From Streptomyces sp. MspMP-M5 (GTDB lineage: Bacteria > Actinomycetota > Actinomycetes > Streptomycetales > Streptomycetaceae), in the NCBI RefSeq assembly GCF_000373585.1, contig NZ_KB891903.1, positions 1 through 55,804 of the forward strand: a DNA stretch of 55,804 nucleotides, in the 5' to 3' direction. Shown in pieces: positions 14,943-23,692 of this stretch (the first letter of the stretch is position 1; the number at the start of each line of letters is the position of its first letter). The translations under genes and the position numbers were made by a program. Below the pieces are notes generated by a model, which was not told the DNA's origin, did not search any database, and worked only from the letters and a program-made list of their open reading frames with translations.

Positions 14943-16265
14943 TCAGCCGCCCACGCCGGAGGAGCCCGCCGCCGCCCGCGCGGCCCGCACCCGTTGCGCC
15001 CACTCCGCCGCCCACACCACCACAACCGCCCCCGCCATGCCCGCCCCCAGCGCGCACACGCCGCCCCAGCCGCCCAGGCCCCAGACCGCCGACGTGAGGG
15101 CGGAGCCCGCCGCGCCTCCCGTGAAGTAGTTGGTCATGTAGGCGGAGTTGAGGCGGTTGCGGGCTTCGGGGCGGACGGCGTAGATGAGGTTCTGGTTGGT
15201 GACGTGGACGGCGTGGGCGGCGAGGTCCAGGACGATCACCCCGGCCAGCAGGGCCACCAGTGACCAGGCGCCGCCCGTGCCGCCGGCTGCCAACAGGCCC
15301 CAGGAGGCGAGGAGCAGGCACGCGCCGACGCCGGTGACGCGGTGGGCCAGTCCGCGGTCCGCCAGTCGCCCGGCCGCCGTGGCGGCGAGCGAACCGGCCG
15401 CGCCGACCAGTCCGAGCAGCCCGATCGTCGATTCCTGCCAGCCGTAGGCGGGGCCGGAGAGCAGGAAGACCACCGCCGTCCACAGGGTGCTGAAGCCGGC
15501 GAAGGTCAGGGCGCCGAGCAACGCCCGCCGGCGCAGCACGGGTTCCTGGGCGAACAGCGCCAGAGTGGAGCGGAGGAGGGCGGGGTAGCGCAGTCCGGCG
15601 TCGGTACGCAGGGCCGGGAGGCGGAGCCGCAGGAGCACCGCCATCAGCAGCATCAGGGCCGCGTTGACCCAGTAGACCGTGCGCCAGCCGCCGAGTTCGG
15701 CCAGGAGGCCGGCGGCGGTGCGGGCGAGGAGGATGCCCAGCAGGAGGCCGGTCATCACCGTGCCGACGGTCCGGCCGCGTTCGGCGGGTGCGGACAGCGT
15801 CGCCGCGAACGGCATGACGACCTGGGCGGCGACGGACGTCAGGCCGGTCAGGGCGGTGCCGACGAGCAGCAGCGCGCCGTTCGGGGCGCTCGCCGTCACG
15901 GTCAGGAAGGCGGCGGTCAGCGCGCAGAGGACGACCGCGAGCCGGCGGCGCTCCAGGAGGTCGCCGAGCGGGACGAGGAGCAGCAGCCCGAGTCCGTAGC
16001 CGGTCTGGGCGACGGTGACGACCAGTGCGGCGGTGCCGGCGGAGAGGTGGAGGTCGCGGCCTATGACGTCCAGCAGCGGCTGGGCGAAGTAGTTGCCGGC
16101 GACCGAGAGGCCGGTGGCGACGGACATCAGGAGCAGGGTGCCGCGGCCGAGTCGAGGTGTCGGCGCCTCCGCTCCGGTGGCGGCGAGGTCCCCTTCGGTG
16201 CTCGTCTCCGGGCCGGTCGGTTCTTCCGCGCTCGTGCTCGTGCTCATGCTCGTGCTCGTTCTCAT
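14943..16265 (-). CDS. MFS transporter, drug/metabolite exporter type
   Basis: 440 residues from ATG 16265; ATG 16295 would add ten. A Ser/Thr repeat-rich N-terminus encoded by a short tandem repeat (about 16230-16262) precedes twelve hydrophobic helices. The first helix pair is GNYFAQPLLDVIGRDL, and the loop 2-3 signature is GLLLLVPLGDLLERRRL, as in YnfM/AraJ-like members. Substrate unknown. The divergent LysR gene only about 120 bases away is probably its regulator. Confidence 0.85.
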   Translation of the reverse strand: MRTSTSMSTSTSAEEPTGPETSTEGDLAATGAEAPTPRLGRGTLLLMSVATGLSVAGNYFAQPLLDVIGRDLHLSAGTAALVVTVAQTGYGLGLLLLVPLGDLLERRRLAVVLCALTAAFLTVTASAPNGALLLVGTALTGLTSVAAQVVMPFAATLSAPAERGRTVGTVMTGLLLGILLARTAAGLLAELGGWRTVYWVNAALMLLMAVLLRLRLPALRTDAGLRYPALLRSTLALFAQEPVLRRRALLGALTFAGFSTLWTAVVFLLSGPAYGWQESTIGLLGLVGAAGSLAATAAGRLADRGLAHRVTGVGACLLLASWGLLAAGGTGGAWSLVALLAGVIVLDLAAHAVHVTNQNLIYAVRPEARNRLNSAYMTNYFTGGAAGSALTSAVWGLGGWGGVCALGAGMAGAVVVVWAAEWAQRVRAARAAAGSSGVGG

Positions 16266-16314
16266 GGGCACAAGGGTCCGGCCCGTGGCATCCATCGGTC
16301 CAACGCATGGTTTT

Positions 16315-16333
16315 CATCGCATCGATCGTGATG
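16315..16333. promoter_or_regulatory. Candidate LysR operator
   Basis: CATCGC-ATCGAT-CGTGATG is an interrupted dyad midway between the divergent MFS and LysR genes. LysR proteins bind such sites to autoregulate and control the divergent gene. Seen only as symmetry with a one-base offset. Confidence 0.35.
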
Positions 16334-16385
16334 TGAGATGGGACGGATGGGAGCTGCGGAGGCGGACGCTCCTACGATCGCGGGC

Positions 16386-17261
16386 ATGGAGCTGCAGCAG
16401 ATGCGGTACGTCGTCGCGGTCGCCGAGACCGGTGGGTTCACCCGGGCCGCGGAGCGCTGCCATGTGGTGCAGTCCGCGCTCAGCCATCAGATCGCGCGGC
16501 TGGAGAAGGAGTTGGGGGCGCGGCTCTTCGACCGGACGAGCCGCCGCGTGCGGCTGACCGCCGCCGGGGAAGCGTTCCTTCCGGTCGCCCGGCAGACGCT
16601 CCAGGCCGCCGAACGGGCCCGCGCCGAGGTGGAGGCGGTGACCGGCGAGGTGCGCGGGCGGCTGGCGGTGGGGGCGATCTCCACCGTCGGCGCCGTCGAC
16701 CTCGCCCGCGAGCTGGGGGCGTTCCGTACGAAGTATCCGAAAGTGCGGATCGGCCTGCAGATGGACATGAGCGATCCGCTCATCGAGCGGGTGCGGGAGG
16801 GCGTGCTGGACGTGGCGTTCGTCGGGCTGGTGCCCACGGCGCGGACGGCCGGTGTACGGGAGAAGGTGCTGGCGCACGGGGAACTGGTGGCGGTGGTGCC
16901 GCCGGAGCATCCGCTGGCCGGGCGGGAGTGGACGACGCTGGCGCGGGTGGCCCGGGAGACCTTCGTCGACTACGCCGAGGGCTCGGCGGCCCGCCGCCAG
17001 CGCGAGGAGGCGTTCCGGGCCGCGGGGCTGACCTCCGAGGTGGCGTTCGAGGTGACCACGGTGGACTTCCTGGTGCAGCTGGTCGGGGCCGGGCTCGGCA
17101 TCGGCATGGTGCCGGAGTCGTTCGCCCGCCGGCTGACCGGGCTGCGGGTGGTGCGGGTGCGGCCGGCGCCGGAGCGGACCGAGCGGGTGGTGTGGAGCGG
17201 GCTGGGCCCGTCCCCGGCCGCGGCCGCCTTCCTGGCGGAGCTGGGGGTGGAGACGGGGTGA
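16386..17261 (+). CDS. LysR-family transcriptional regulator
   Basis: 291 residues from ATG 16386 (MELQQMRYVVAVAETGGFTR), the usual LysR start. The winged helix spans 1-60 with SALSHQIARLEKELGARLFD. The effector domain (about 90-285) has the periplasmic-binding-protein fold of LysR_substrate. It is divergent from the MFS exporter and so probably controls export in response to a small molecule, which cannot be deduced. An upstream in-frame ATG at 16338 is not supported by a ribosome site. Confidence 0.9.
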   Translation: MELQQMRYVVAVAETGGFTRAAERCHVVQSALSHQIARLEKELGARLFDRTSRRVRLTAAGEAFLPVARQTLQAAERARAEVEAVTGEVRGRLAVGAISTVGAVDLARELGAFRTKYPKVRIGLQMDMSDPLIERVREGVLDVAFVGLVPTARTAGVREKVLAHGELVAVVPPEHPLAGREWTTLARVARETFVDYAEGSAARRQREEAFRAAGLTSEVAFEVTTVDFLVQLVGAGLGIGMVPESFARRLTGLRVVRVRPAPERTERVVWSGLGPSPAAAAFLAELGVETG

Positions 17262-17280
17262 CGTTCCGGACGCCCTCGGC

Positions 17281-17332
17281 GGGGACGGCGACGGGGACGG
17301 CGACGGGGTCGGGGACGGCAATGGGGTCGGGG
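17281..17332. repeat. Short GGGGACGGCGAC-type tandem repeat
   Basis: Two and a half copies of GGGGACGGCGAC followed by GGGGTC-interrupted variants fill the gap between the LysR and P450 genes. Probably slippage; no function evident. Confidence 0.6.
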
Positions 17333-17383
17333 TGAGACCTGCGGGCCCGGCGGGGCGGGTGCGTCACCGGTTACGGTCGATAC

Positions 17384-18781
17384 GTGCAGCACCACAAGCC
17401 CGACGCCCGCCCGGAGACCAGGCCCGGCCCCCACCCGGAGGGCACCCCCGCCCCGCCCGCCGGCTGCCCGATGGCCGCCCCGGCCCCGGCCGCCCCCACC
17501 CCCGCCCTCTTCTCCTGGCAGTTCGCCGCCGATCCGTACCCGGCGTACGCCTGGCTGCGCGAGCACGCGCCGGTGCACCGGACCCGGCTTCCCAGCGGTG
17601 TCGAGGCATGGCTGGTCACCCGTTACGTCGACGCCCGGCAGGCGCTCGCGGACGCGCGGCTGTCGAAGAACCCGGTGCACCACTCCGAGAACGCCCATGG
17701 AAAGGGCAAGACCGGCATTCCGGGCGAACGCGGCGCCAACCTCATGACGCACCTGCTCAACATCGACCCGCCGGACCACACCCGGCTGCGCCGCCTGGTC
17801 TCCAAGGCGTTCACCCCGCGCCGGGTCGCCGCGTTCGCGCCGCGCATACAGGAGCTGACCGACCAACTCATCGACGCCATGATCGAAAAGCAGCACGGCG
17901 CGGAGCGGGGGAGCGCAGATCTGATCCACGAGTTCGCGTTCCCGCTGCCGATCTACGCGATCTGCGACCTGCTCGGCGTCCCGCCCGAGGACCAGGACGA
18001 CTTCCGCGACTGGGCGGGGATGATGATCCGCCACGGTGGCGGGCCGCGCGGCGGAGTCGCCCGTTCCGTGAAGAAGATGCGGGCGTATCTGGCCGAGCTG
18101 ATCCACCGCAAGCGCGCCGCCCTCCAGGACGGCGCCCCCGGCGACGACCTGATCTCCGGCCTGATCCGGGCCTCCGACCACGGCGAGCACCTCACCGAGA
18201 ACGAGGCGGCCGCTATGTGTTTTGTGTTGCTGTTTGCCGGATTTGAGACCACGGTCAATCTGATCGGCAACGGCACCTACGCACTGCTCCGCCACCCCGC
18301 CCAGCGCGAACTGCTCCAGAAGTCCATCGCGGCCGGCGACGAGGAGCTGCTCGCCACCGCCGTCGAGGAGCTGCTCCGCTACGACGGTCCCGTGGAACTG
18401 GCCACCTGGCGGTACGCGACCCGGGAGCTGACGCTGGGCGGACAGCGGATCGCCGAGGGGGACCCGGTCCTGGTGGTGCTGGCGGCCGCCGACCGCGACC
18501 CGGCGCGGTTCGACGAGCCGGACGTGCTCGACCTCACGCGGCGTGACAACCCGCATCTGGGATACGGGCACGGCATCCACTACTGCCTCGGCGCACCCCT
18601 GGCCCGCCTCGAAGGACAGACCGCGCTCGCGACGCTGCTGACCCGCCTGCCGGACCTCCGACTTGCGGCGGAACCTGAAGATTTGCGCTGGCGCGGTGGG
18701 CTCATCATGCGCGGACTGCGCACCCTGCCGGTCGAGTTCACGCCCGAGTCCGCGCCCGACTCGTCCCGACCGGGGTCCTGA
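17384..18781 (+). CDS. Cytochrome P450, CYP107-like class
   Basis: 465 residues from GTG 17384. Class I bacterial P450 features are all present: I-helix oxygen-binding AGFET 285-289, ExxR EELLR 328-332, and the heme loop GYGHGIHYCLG 393-403 with ligand Cys401. An N-terminal extension of about 35 Pro/Ala-rich residues is unusual. No ferredoxin or biosynthetic genes adjoin, so the substrate is unknown and it looks like an orphan P450. The codons for the I-helix entry (about 18212-18250) are markedly AT-richer than the rest of the gene. Confidence 0.92.
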   Translation: MQHHKPDARPETRPGPHPEGTPAPPAGCPMAAPAPAAPTPALFSWQFAADPYPAYAWLREHAPVHRTRLPSGVEAWLVTRYVDARQALADARLSKNPVHHSENAHGKGKTGIPGERGANLMTHLLNIDPPDHTRLRRLVSKAFTPRRVAAFAPRIQELTDQLIDAMIEKQHGAERGSADLIHEFAFPLPIYAICDLLGVPPEDQDDFRDWAGMMIRHGGGPRGGVARSVKKMRAYLAELIHRKRAALQDGAPGDDLISGLIRASDHGEHLTENEAAAMCFVLLFAGFETTVNLIGNGTYALLRHPAQRELLQKSIAAGDEELLATAVEELLRYDGPVELATWRYATRELTLGGQRIAEGDPVLVVLAAADRDPARFDEPDVLDLTRRDNPHLGYGHGIHYCLGAPLARLEGQTALATLLTRLPDLRLAAEPEDLRWRGGLIMRGLRTLPVEFTPESAPDSSRPGS

Positions 18782-18800
18782 CCAGCAGCGGTACCAGAAT

Positions 18801-18813
18801 TGACGCCCCGTCA
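18801..18813. promoter_or_regulatory. TGACG-CCC-CGTCA palindrome
   Basis: A 13-base interrupted palindrome lies just after the P450 stop and 160 bases before the first rpf-like gene. TetR-type operators of this form are common in Streptomyces. It may regulate the downstream hydrolase gene; this is inference only. Confidence 0.3.
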
Positions 18814-18971
18814 GTTACGTGACCATTGCGTGATCTCCGCTACACCGGCTTGTGACTGCCCGTGACCCCGGCTACCTTTCCTCCGACGATCGGGGGCGGC
18901 CCCGGGCTGCCGCACGGCACCCCTCGCAACCGCCGATCCGACAACTCAACCGCCGCGCGAAAGGCAACCGC

Positions 18972-20183
18972 ATGCGTTCCGGGAACGGTCGGCACCGTCG
19001 CCCCCGACAGGCACCGGCCATCTTTGTCACGGCCGGCGTGACCGGCGCGGGCCTGGCCCTGCCGCTGTTCACCGCGGGCGGTGCGCACGCCGCCGACGCG
19101 ACGACCTGGGACCGCGTCGCACAGTGCGAGAGCGGCGGGGTCTGGAGCGCCGCCACCGGCAACGGCTTCTACGGCGGCCTCCAGCTGACCCAGGAGATGT
19201 GGGACGACTACGGCGGCTCCGCCTACGCCTCCCGTCCCGACCTCGCCAGCCGCGCCCAGCAGATAGCCGTGGCCCAGGCGATAGTCGACGACCGCGGCCC
19301 GGACGCCTTCCCCAGCTGCGCGCTGCACGCCGGACTGACCAAGGGCGGCCCCGCGCCCAGCGTGGACCCGGGCGCCACCAGCCGCCCGTCGCCGCGCCCG
19401 ACGCACGGCGGCCCCGACGGCCGCCACTCCGGCACGACGGGAGGCGCGGACGGCGCCGGCCCGGGTACCCCGACCCCGGCACCGTCCGACGACGGCTCCG
19501 GCTCCCACACCCCGGGCTCCCCGTCGGCCACACCCGACCCGTCCGACCCGTCCGGCTCGTCCTCGGCCACCCCCTCGCCGTCCGACTCGGCATCGGGCTC
19601 GCCGTCCGGCTCGCCGTCCCCCTCCGGCTCAGGGGCCCCCTCCGACTCGGCCTCCCCGTCCGACCCGGCGTCCGGCACGCCGTCGGCCTCCCCGTCCGAC
19701 GACGACCCGTCGGGCTCGCCCGCCCCGTCCGACCCGTCGGGCTCGTCCGCCCCGTCCGACCCCACGGACCCGGCGCAGCAGCCGACGCACCCGGCGCACC
19801 CCACGGGTCCCACCGACCCCGCAGACCCCGCCTCCCCGGCCCCCTCTGACTCCACCGGCCCCACCGACCCCGACGCCCCCTCCACGCCCCCCGCCACCGG
19901 CAAGCACCGTGGTGCGCCGGGCGACGGTGCGGACTCCGGGGACGGCCGGGACGGCGGCAGCGGCCGGCACGCCTCGCGTGGCGGGAAGGACTCCCGGACG
20001 CCCCCGGCGGACGACGGCCGCTACCGCGTTCGCCCGGGTGACAACCTGTCAGCGATCGCCGAGAGCCATGACCTGCCGGGCGGCTGGCCCGCGCTCTACG
20101 ACCGCAACCAGGGCGTCATCGGCTCCGACGCGGATCTGATCCACCCTGGTCAGCTGCTCGATCTCGGGCGGAAGCAGGGGTAG
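18972..20183 (+). CDS. Resuscitation-promoting-factor-type muralytic enzyme with LysM
   Basis: 403 residues from ATG 18972. The signal peptide ends at about residue 40 (GGAHA/AD). The Rpf/transglycosylase-like domain (about 42-125) begins ATTWDRVAQCESGGVW, with catalytic Glu53 directly after Cys52, and contains GFYGGLQLTQEMWDDYGG. A very long Ser/Pro/Asp-rich linker (about 130-345), full of PSDPSGS-type repeats, leads to one C-terminal LysM (RYRVRPGDNLSAIAESHDLP). The enzyme should cleave peptidoglycan glycan strands at the cell surface during germination or growth. Unlike the next gene, no c-di-AMP riboswitch precedes it. The linker resembles a wall-spanning spacer. Confidence 0.88.
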   Translation: MRSGNGRHRRPRQAPAIFVTAGVTGAGLALPLFTAGGAHAADATTWDRVAQCESGGVWSAATGNGFYGGLQLTQEMWDDYGGSAYASRPDLASRAQQIAVAQAIVDDRGPDAFPSCALHAGLTKGGPAPSVDPGATSRPSPRPTHGGPDGRHSGTTGGADGAGPGTPTPAPSDDGSGSHTPGSPSATPDPSDPSGSSSATPSPSDSASGSPSGSPSPSGSGAPSDSASPSDPASGTPSASPSDDDPSGSPAPSDPSGSSAPSDPTDPAQQPTHPAHPTGPTDPADPASPAPSDSTGPTDPDAPSTPPATGKHRGAPGDGADSGDGRDGGSGRHASRGGKDSRTPPADDGRYRVRPGDNLSAIAESHDLPGGWPALYDRNQGVIGSDADLIHPGQLLDLGRKQG

Positions 20184-20379
20184 TTACCGGCAGTTCGCCG
20201 GATTTCCCGCCGTTTCGTAAAAGTGAGATATGGCTCTCGTTGCGGGGGGCGGGGTGCGCCCCGCCCCCCGTTCCCATACCGGGGTCTACCTGCGGAAATG
20301 GCCTGTGCATTGATCAAAAACGGTCAACTTGGTTCAGAAGATGGGGTTTGAACACCAACAGGGTTACTGCTTACGGTCA

Positions 20380-20570
20380 GGACCGCTCGCCAAAGCGGGC
20401 CCTTCGATCGCACGCCGAATCCTGCCGGCGGTCGGAGTCGACGACGCGCAAGCGCCGAAGGCAGGAGCGGGGGACCCAAGGTAAGTGCCGGCCCCGCCCG
20501 TGAAAACGGGTCAGCCGGCTTGGGGTGAAGCCGTGTGTGCAGCACACGCGGCCGGGCAGCTCACACGGCC
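20380..20570 (+). ncRNA. c-di-AMP riboswitch (ydaO/yuaA class)
   Basis: The leader of the second rpf gene holds the class hallmarks: CGCCGAAT at 20413-20420, then GCCGAAGGCAGGAGCGGGGG leading into GACCCAAG around 20453-20480, and GGCTTGGGGTGAAGCC at 20517-20532. Outer pairing elements run to about 20570. Ends are approximate. ydaO-class RNAs bind c-di-AMP and generally switch gene expression off; in Streptomyces they are known upstream of rpf-type hydrolase genes, linking this nucleotide to wall remodelling and spore germination. Confidence 0.9.
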
Positions 20571-20619
20571 CGAACCCGACAGCTCACCTCGCAGGCGTCG
20601 GTGAGGAAACGAACGCACG

Positions 20620-21297
20620 ATGCTGATCAACAAGGGCAAGCACCGCCGCAGCTCCAAGGCCGTCCGCGTCGCCACCCTGGCCGGTGTCGCCGGCGCCGCC
20701 GTCGCCGTCCCGCTGATGGGCGCCACCTCTGCTTCCGCCGCCTCGGTCGCCACCTGGGAGAAGGTCGCCCAGTGCGAGTCCAGCGGCAACTGGTCGATCA
20801 ACACCGGTAACGGCTACTACGGTGGCCTGCAGTTCTCGAACTCCAGCTGGGCCGCCGCCGGTGGCACCAAGTACGCGCCCCGCGCCGACCTGGCCACCAA
20901 GTCCCAGCAGATCGCCGTCGCCGAGAAGCTGCTCGCCATGCAGGGCCCGGGTGCCTGGGGCTGCGCCGGCGCCGGTGGCCTGACCTCCGGTGGTCCCGCC
21001 GCGAACGTCGACCCCTCCGGCTCCACCGCCAAGAAGAGCCAGGGCACCGAGACCACCAAGAAGAGCCAGGGCACCACCAAGAAGTCCGCCCCGGCCCGCG
21101 AGAAGGTCGAGAAGGCCCAGCCGGCCCCCGAGCGCTCGCACCGCTCCGGCGACACCTACGTCGTCAAGGCGGGCGACACCCTCGCCAAGATCGCCAAGGC
21201 GCACGGCACCAACTGGAAGGCGCTCTACGCCGCCAACAAGTCCGTCGTCGGCGGCAACCCCAACCTGATCTTCCCGGGTCAGAAGCTCAGCGTCTGA
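20620..21297 (+). CDS. rpfA: Resuscitation-promoting factor RpfA-type with LysM
   Basis: 225 residues from ATG 20620. The signal peptide ends at about residue 40 (SASA/AS). The Rpf domain (41-120) reads ATWEKVAQCESSGNW with catalytic Glu53, then NGYYGGLQFSNSSW. A Lys/Ser/Thr-rich linker with two KKSQGT repeats (about 133-175) is followed by a LysM (178-225, YVVKAGDTLAKIAKAHGTNW). It cleaves peptidoglycan and promotes spore germination and vegetative growth in Streptomyces. It lies immediately upstream of eno, as in the Streptomyces core. Expression is under the c-di-AMP riboswitch in its leader. Confidence 0.92.
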   Translation: MLINKGKHRRSSKAVRVATLAGVAGAAVAVPLMGATSASAASVATWEKVAQCESSGNWSINTGNGYYGGLQFSNSSWAAAGGTKYAPRADLATKSQQIAVAEKLLAMQGPGAWGCAGAGGLTSGGPAANVDPSGSTAKKSQGTETTKKSQGTTKKSAPAREKVEKAQPAPERSHRSGDTYVVKAGDTLAKIAKAHGTNWKALYAANKSVVGGNPNLIFPGQKLSV

Positions 21298-21331
21298 GCC
21301 GTACCGGCCGCCTGAGAGACCCGCGAGAGCT

Positions 21332-21373
21332 GCCCCGCCGCGGCGCGTACCCCCGAGCGCGCCACGGCGGGGC
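21332..21373 (+). terminator. Terminator after rpfA
   Basis: A 16-bp stem with one mismatch, 21332-21347 with 21358-21373, has a 10-base loop and is followed by TTCT. It lies 35 bases after the rpfA stop and isolates it from eno. Confidence 0.8.
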
Positions 21374-21529
21374 TTCTCCGTTCCCGGACCCGGCCGGCGG
21401 CCCGGCGCAGCGTTCCCCGCATAGCGAACATTGCGCGGAAACCTCCTGTGAACTGGGCTTTTGACTCTCTTGTTGGGGTTTTCCGTCCCAGGGAGCGGGC
21501 CACGGGCGAGCGGATCGCGCCAGGGCCGT

Positions 21530-21535
21530 TAGGCT
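21530..21535 (+). promoter_or_regulatory. Possible eno -10 element TAGGCT
   Basis: TAGGCT, a good SigHrdB-type -10, lies 38 bases before the enolase GTG. No clear -35 is seen at the right distance; TTGACT at 21461 is too far away to pair with it. Confidence 0.4.
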
Positions 21536-21572
21536 CATGCCGAGAACTCCAGACACCCATGAAGGAGACAAC

Positions 21573-22859
21573 GTGCCGTCCATCGACGTCGTCGTAGCCC
21601 GCGAAATTCTCGACTCGCGAGGTAATCCCACGGTCGAGGTCGAGGTCGGCCTCGACGACGGCAGCACCGGCCGTGCCGCCGTGCCGTCCGGTGCCTCCAC
21701 CGGCGCCTTCGAGGCCATCGAGCTGCGGGACGGCGACCCCAACCGCTACCTCGGCAAGGGCGTGGAGAAGGCCGTCCTCGCCGTCATCGAGCAGATCGGC
21801 CCGGAGCTGGTCGGCTACGACGCGACCGAGCAGCGGCTGATCGACCAGGCGATGTTCGACCTGGACGCCACCGACAACAAGGGTTCGCTGGGCGCCAACG
21901 CCATCCTCGGCGTCTCGCTCGCCGTCGCGCACGCCGCCTCCGAGGCCAGCGACCTGCCGCTGTTCCGCTACCTCGGCGGCCCGAACGCGCACGTCCTGCC
22001 CGTCCCGATGATGAACATCCTGAACGGCGGCTCGCACGCCGACTCCAACGTGGACATCCAGGAGTTCATGATCGCCCCGATCGGCGCGGAGTCCTTCTCC
22101 GAGGCGCTGCGCTGGGGCGCCGAGGTCTACCACACCCTCAAGAAGGTCCTGAAGAACAAGGGCCTGGCCACCGGCCTGGGCGACGAGGGCGGCTTCGCCC
22201 CGAACCTCGGCTCCAACCGCGAGGCCCTGGACCTCATCCTGGAGGCCATCAAGGAGGCCGGCTACACCCCTGGCCAGGACATCGCGCTCGCGCTGGACGT
22301 CGCCGCCTCCGAGTTCTACAAGGACGGCAAGTACCAGTTCGAGGGCAAGGAGCGCTCGGCCGCCGAGATGACCGAGTACTACGAGGAGCTGGTGGCGGCC
22401 TACCCGCTGGTCTCCATCGAGGACCCGCTGTTCGAGGACGACTGGGCCGGCTGGAAGGTCATCACCGACAAGCTCGGCACCAAGGTGCAGCTGGTCGGCG
22501 ACGACCTCTTCGTCACCAACCCCGAGCGCCTGGCCCGCGGCATCGAGGAGGGCTCCGCCAACGCCCTCCTGGTGAAGGTCAACCAGATCGGTTCGCTGAC
22601 CGAGACCCTGGACGCCGTCGAGCTGGCCCAGCGCAACGGCTTCAAGTGCATGATGTCGCACCGCTCGGGCGAGACCGAGGACGTCACCATCGCCGACCTC
22701 GCCGTCGCCACCAACTGCGGCCAGATCAAGACCGGCGCCCCGGCCCGCTCCGAGCGCGTCGCCAAGTACAACCAGCTGCTGCGCATCGAGGAGATCCTCG
22801 ACGACGCCGCGGTGTACGCCGGCCGCAGCGCCTTCCCGCGCTTCCGCTCTGCGGAGTAA
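21573..22859 (+). CDS. eno: Enolase (phosphopyruvate hydratase)
   Basis: 428 residues from GTG 21573, with GAAGGAG five bases upstream; an upstream in-frame ATG at 21537 lacks such a site. Enolase converts 2-phosphoglycerate to phosphoenolpyruvate in glycolysis. The N-terminal domain has AREILDSRGNPTVEV and GASTGAFEAIELRDGD. The TIM-barrel active-site segments are all present: NGGSHADSNVDIQEFM, LALDVAASEF, SIEDPLFEDDW, VGDDLFVTN, LLVKVNQIGSLTET and SHRSGETEDVTIADLAV. Length is standard. The last codons and stop belong to a 25-base tandem repeat that continues downstream. Confidence 0.98.
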   Translation: MPSIDVVVAREILDSRGNPTVEVEVGLDDGSTGRAAVPSGASTGAFEAIELRDGDPNRYLGKGVEKAVLAVIEQIGPELVGYDATEQRLIDQAMFDLDATDNKGSLGANAILGVSLAVAHAASEASDLPLFRYLGGPNAHVLPVPMMNILNGGSHADSNVDIQEFMIAPIGAESFSEALRWGAEVYHTLKKVLKNKGLATGLGDEGGFAPNLGSNREALDLILEAIKEAGYTPGQDIALALDVAASEFYKDGKYQFEGKERSAAEMTEYYEELVAAYPLVSIEDPLFEDDWAGWKVITDKLGTKVQLVGDDLFVTNPERLARGIEEGSANALLVKVNQIGSLTETLDAVELAQRNGFKCMMSHRSGETEDVTIADLAVATNCGQIKTGAPARSERVAKYNQLLRIEEILDDAAVYAGRSAFPRFRSAE

Positions 22860-22945
22860 CAAGCACAGTCGCTCTGCGGAGTAACAAGCACAGCCGTTCC
22901 GCGGAGTAACGAGCACAGCCGTTCCGCGCACCAGTAAGCACCGCG
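22846..22945. repeat. 25-base tandem repeat spanning the eno stop codon
   Basis: Four units at 22846, 22871, 22896 and 22921, each 25 bases. The first unit covers the last enolase codons (Arg-Ser-Ala-Glu), the stop and the following bases. Units 2 and 3 repeat this with few changes (GCTCTGCGGAGTAACAAGCA, GTTCCGCGGAGTAACGAGCA) and unit 4 is degraded. This is a tandem duplication of a gene end. Confidence 0.85.
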
Positions 22946-23073
22946 GGGGCCGACGCCACAGGCCCCTCAAGTGCCGCGTCCCCGGCGCCGGTCCCGTACC
23001 GTTGCCGGGGACGTACGTCATGATGCCCGCCGTGACGACGTCAGGACGGAAGCTGAAGGGGAGGCGAGACGAC

Positions 23074-23568
23074 GTGCCCGCGGACCGGTTCTCCACCGCG
23101 ACCCGGCTCAAGGCGCTCGGCGAACAGGCCGCCGCCCGCGTCCACCGCGCCCGGCGGCGGCCCCGCCGCAACCGCCTCACCGGCCGCGCCGCGCTGCTGG
23201 CGCTGGTGATGTGCTCGCTGGTGGTCGCCCTGGCCTACCCCATAAGGCAGTACATCACCCAGCGCTCGGACATCGCCGACCAGCGCCGCAAGGCCCAGGA
23301 GGCGGCGGCCGCGCTGGACCGGCTGCGCGACGAGAAGGCCCGCTGGCAGGACCCGGCCTACGTCCGGCAGCAGGCCCGCCGCCACCTTCACTACGTCATG
23401 CCGGACGAGACCGGGTACATCGTCCAGGACGGCTCCGGCGTCCGCGCCGCGCCCAAGGGGGCGGAGACGACCCAGCGCCCCTGGTACGACAAGCTCTGGG
23501 ACGACGTCGACCGCACGGACCGGGCCGCCGCCGTCCGCACCACCCCGGCCGCCGCCGGCAAGCGGTAG
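23074..23568 (+). CDS. divIC: Septum formation initiator DivIC/FtsB family
   Basis: 164 residues from GTG 23074, preceded by GGGGAGG nine bases upstream; a longer start at 23002 is less likely. A basic cytoplasmic N-terminus with many Arg is followed by a single transmembrane helix (about residues 40-60, ALLALVMCSLVVALAYPI). A periplasmic coiled coil comes next (about 65-95, ITQRSDIADQRRKAQEAAAA), then DPAYVRQQARRHLHYVMPDE, the family hallmark. The protein acts with FtsL and DivIB/FtsQ in the divisome; in Streptomyces it is needed for efficient sporulation septation. It is followed by the DUF501 and ppx genes in one direction. Confidence 0.92.
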   Translation: MPADRFSTATRLKALGEQAAARVHRARRRPRRNRLTGRAALLALVMCSLVVALAYPIRQYITQRSDIADQRRKAQEAAAALDRLRDEKARWQDPAYVRQQARRHLHYVMPDETGYIVQDGSGVRAAPKGAETTQRPWYDKLWDDVDRTDRAAAVRTTPAAAGKR

Positions 23569-23692
23569 CTCGCACCGGCCGGCACCGGCGAGACTGTACG
23601 GGCGGGGCCGCACCCGGCGGTACGGGACGCCACCGGTCCGCCGTCCGCCCGGCCCCGTCCGCCATCCATCACCGGCCTTCACGAAAGCGCAC

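Noticed and set aside
16386..18781. Biosynthetic cluster built from the MFS exporter, LysR and P450
   Set aside because: No synthase, tailoring or resistance genes adjoin; the genes look independent.
19223..19903. Minus-strand Gly/Ser/Asp-rich frame opposite the first rpf-like gene
   Set aside because: Created by the repetitive Ser/Pro/Asp linker codons read in reverse; no start signal.
22846..22945. CRISPR-like repeat after eno
   Set aside because: Units are 25 bases in direct tandem without spacers.
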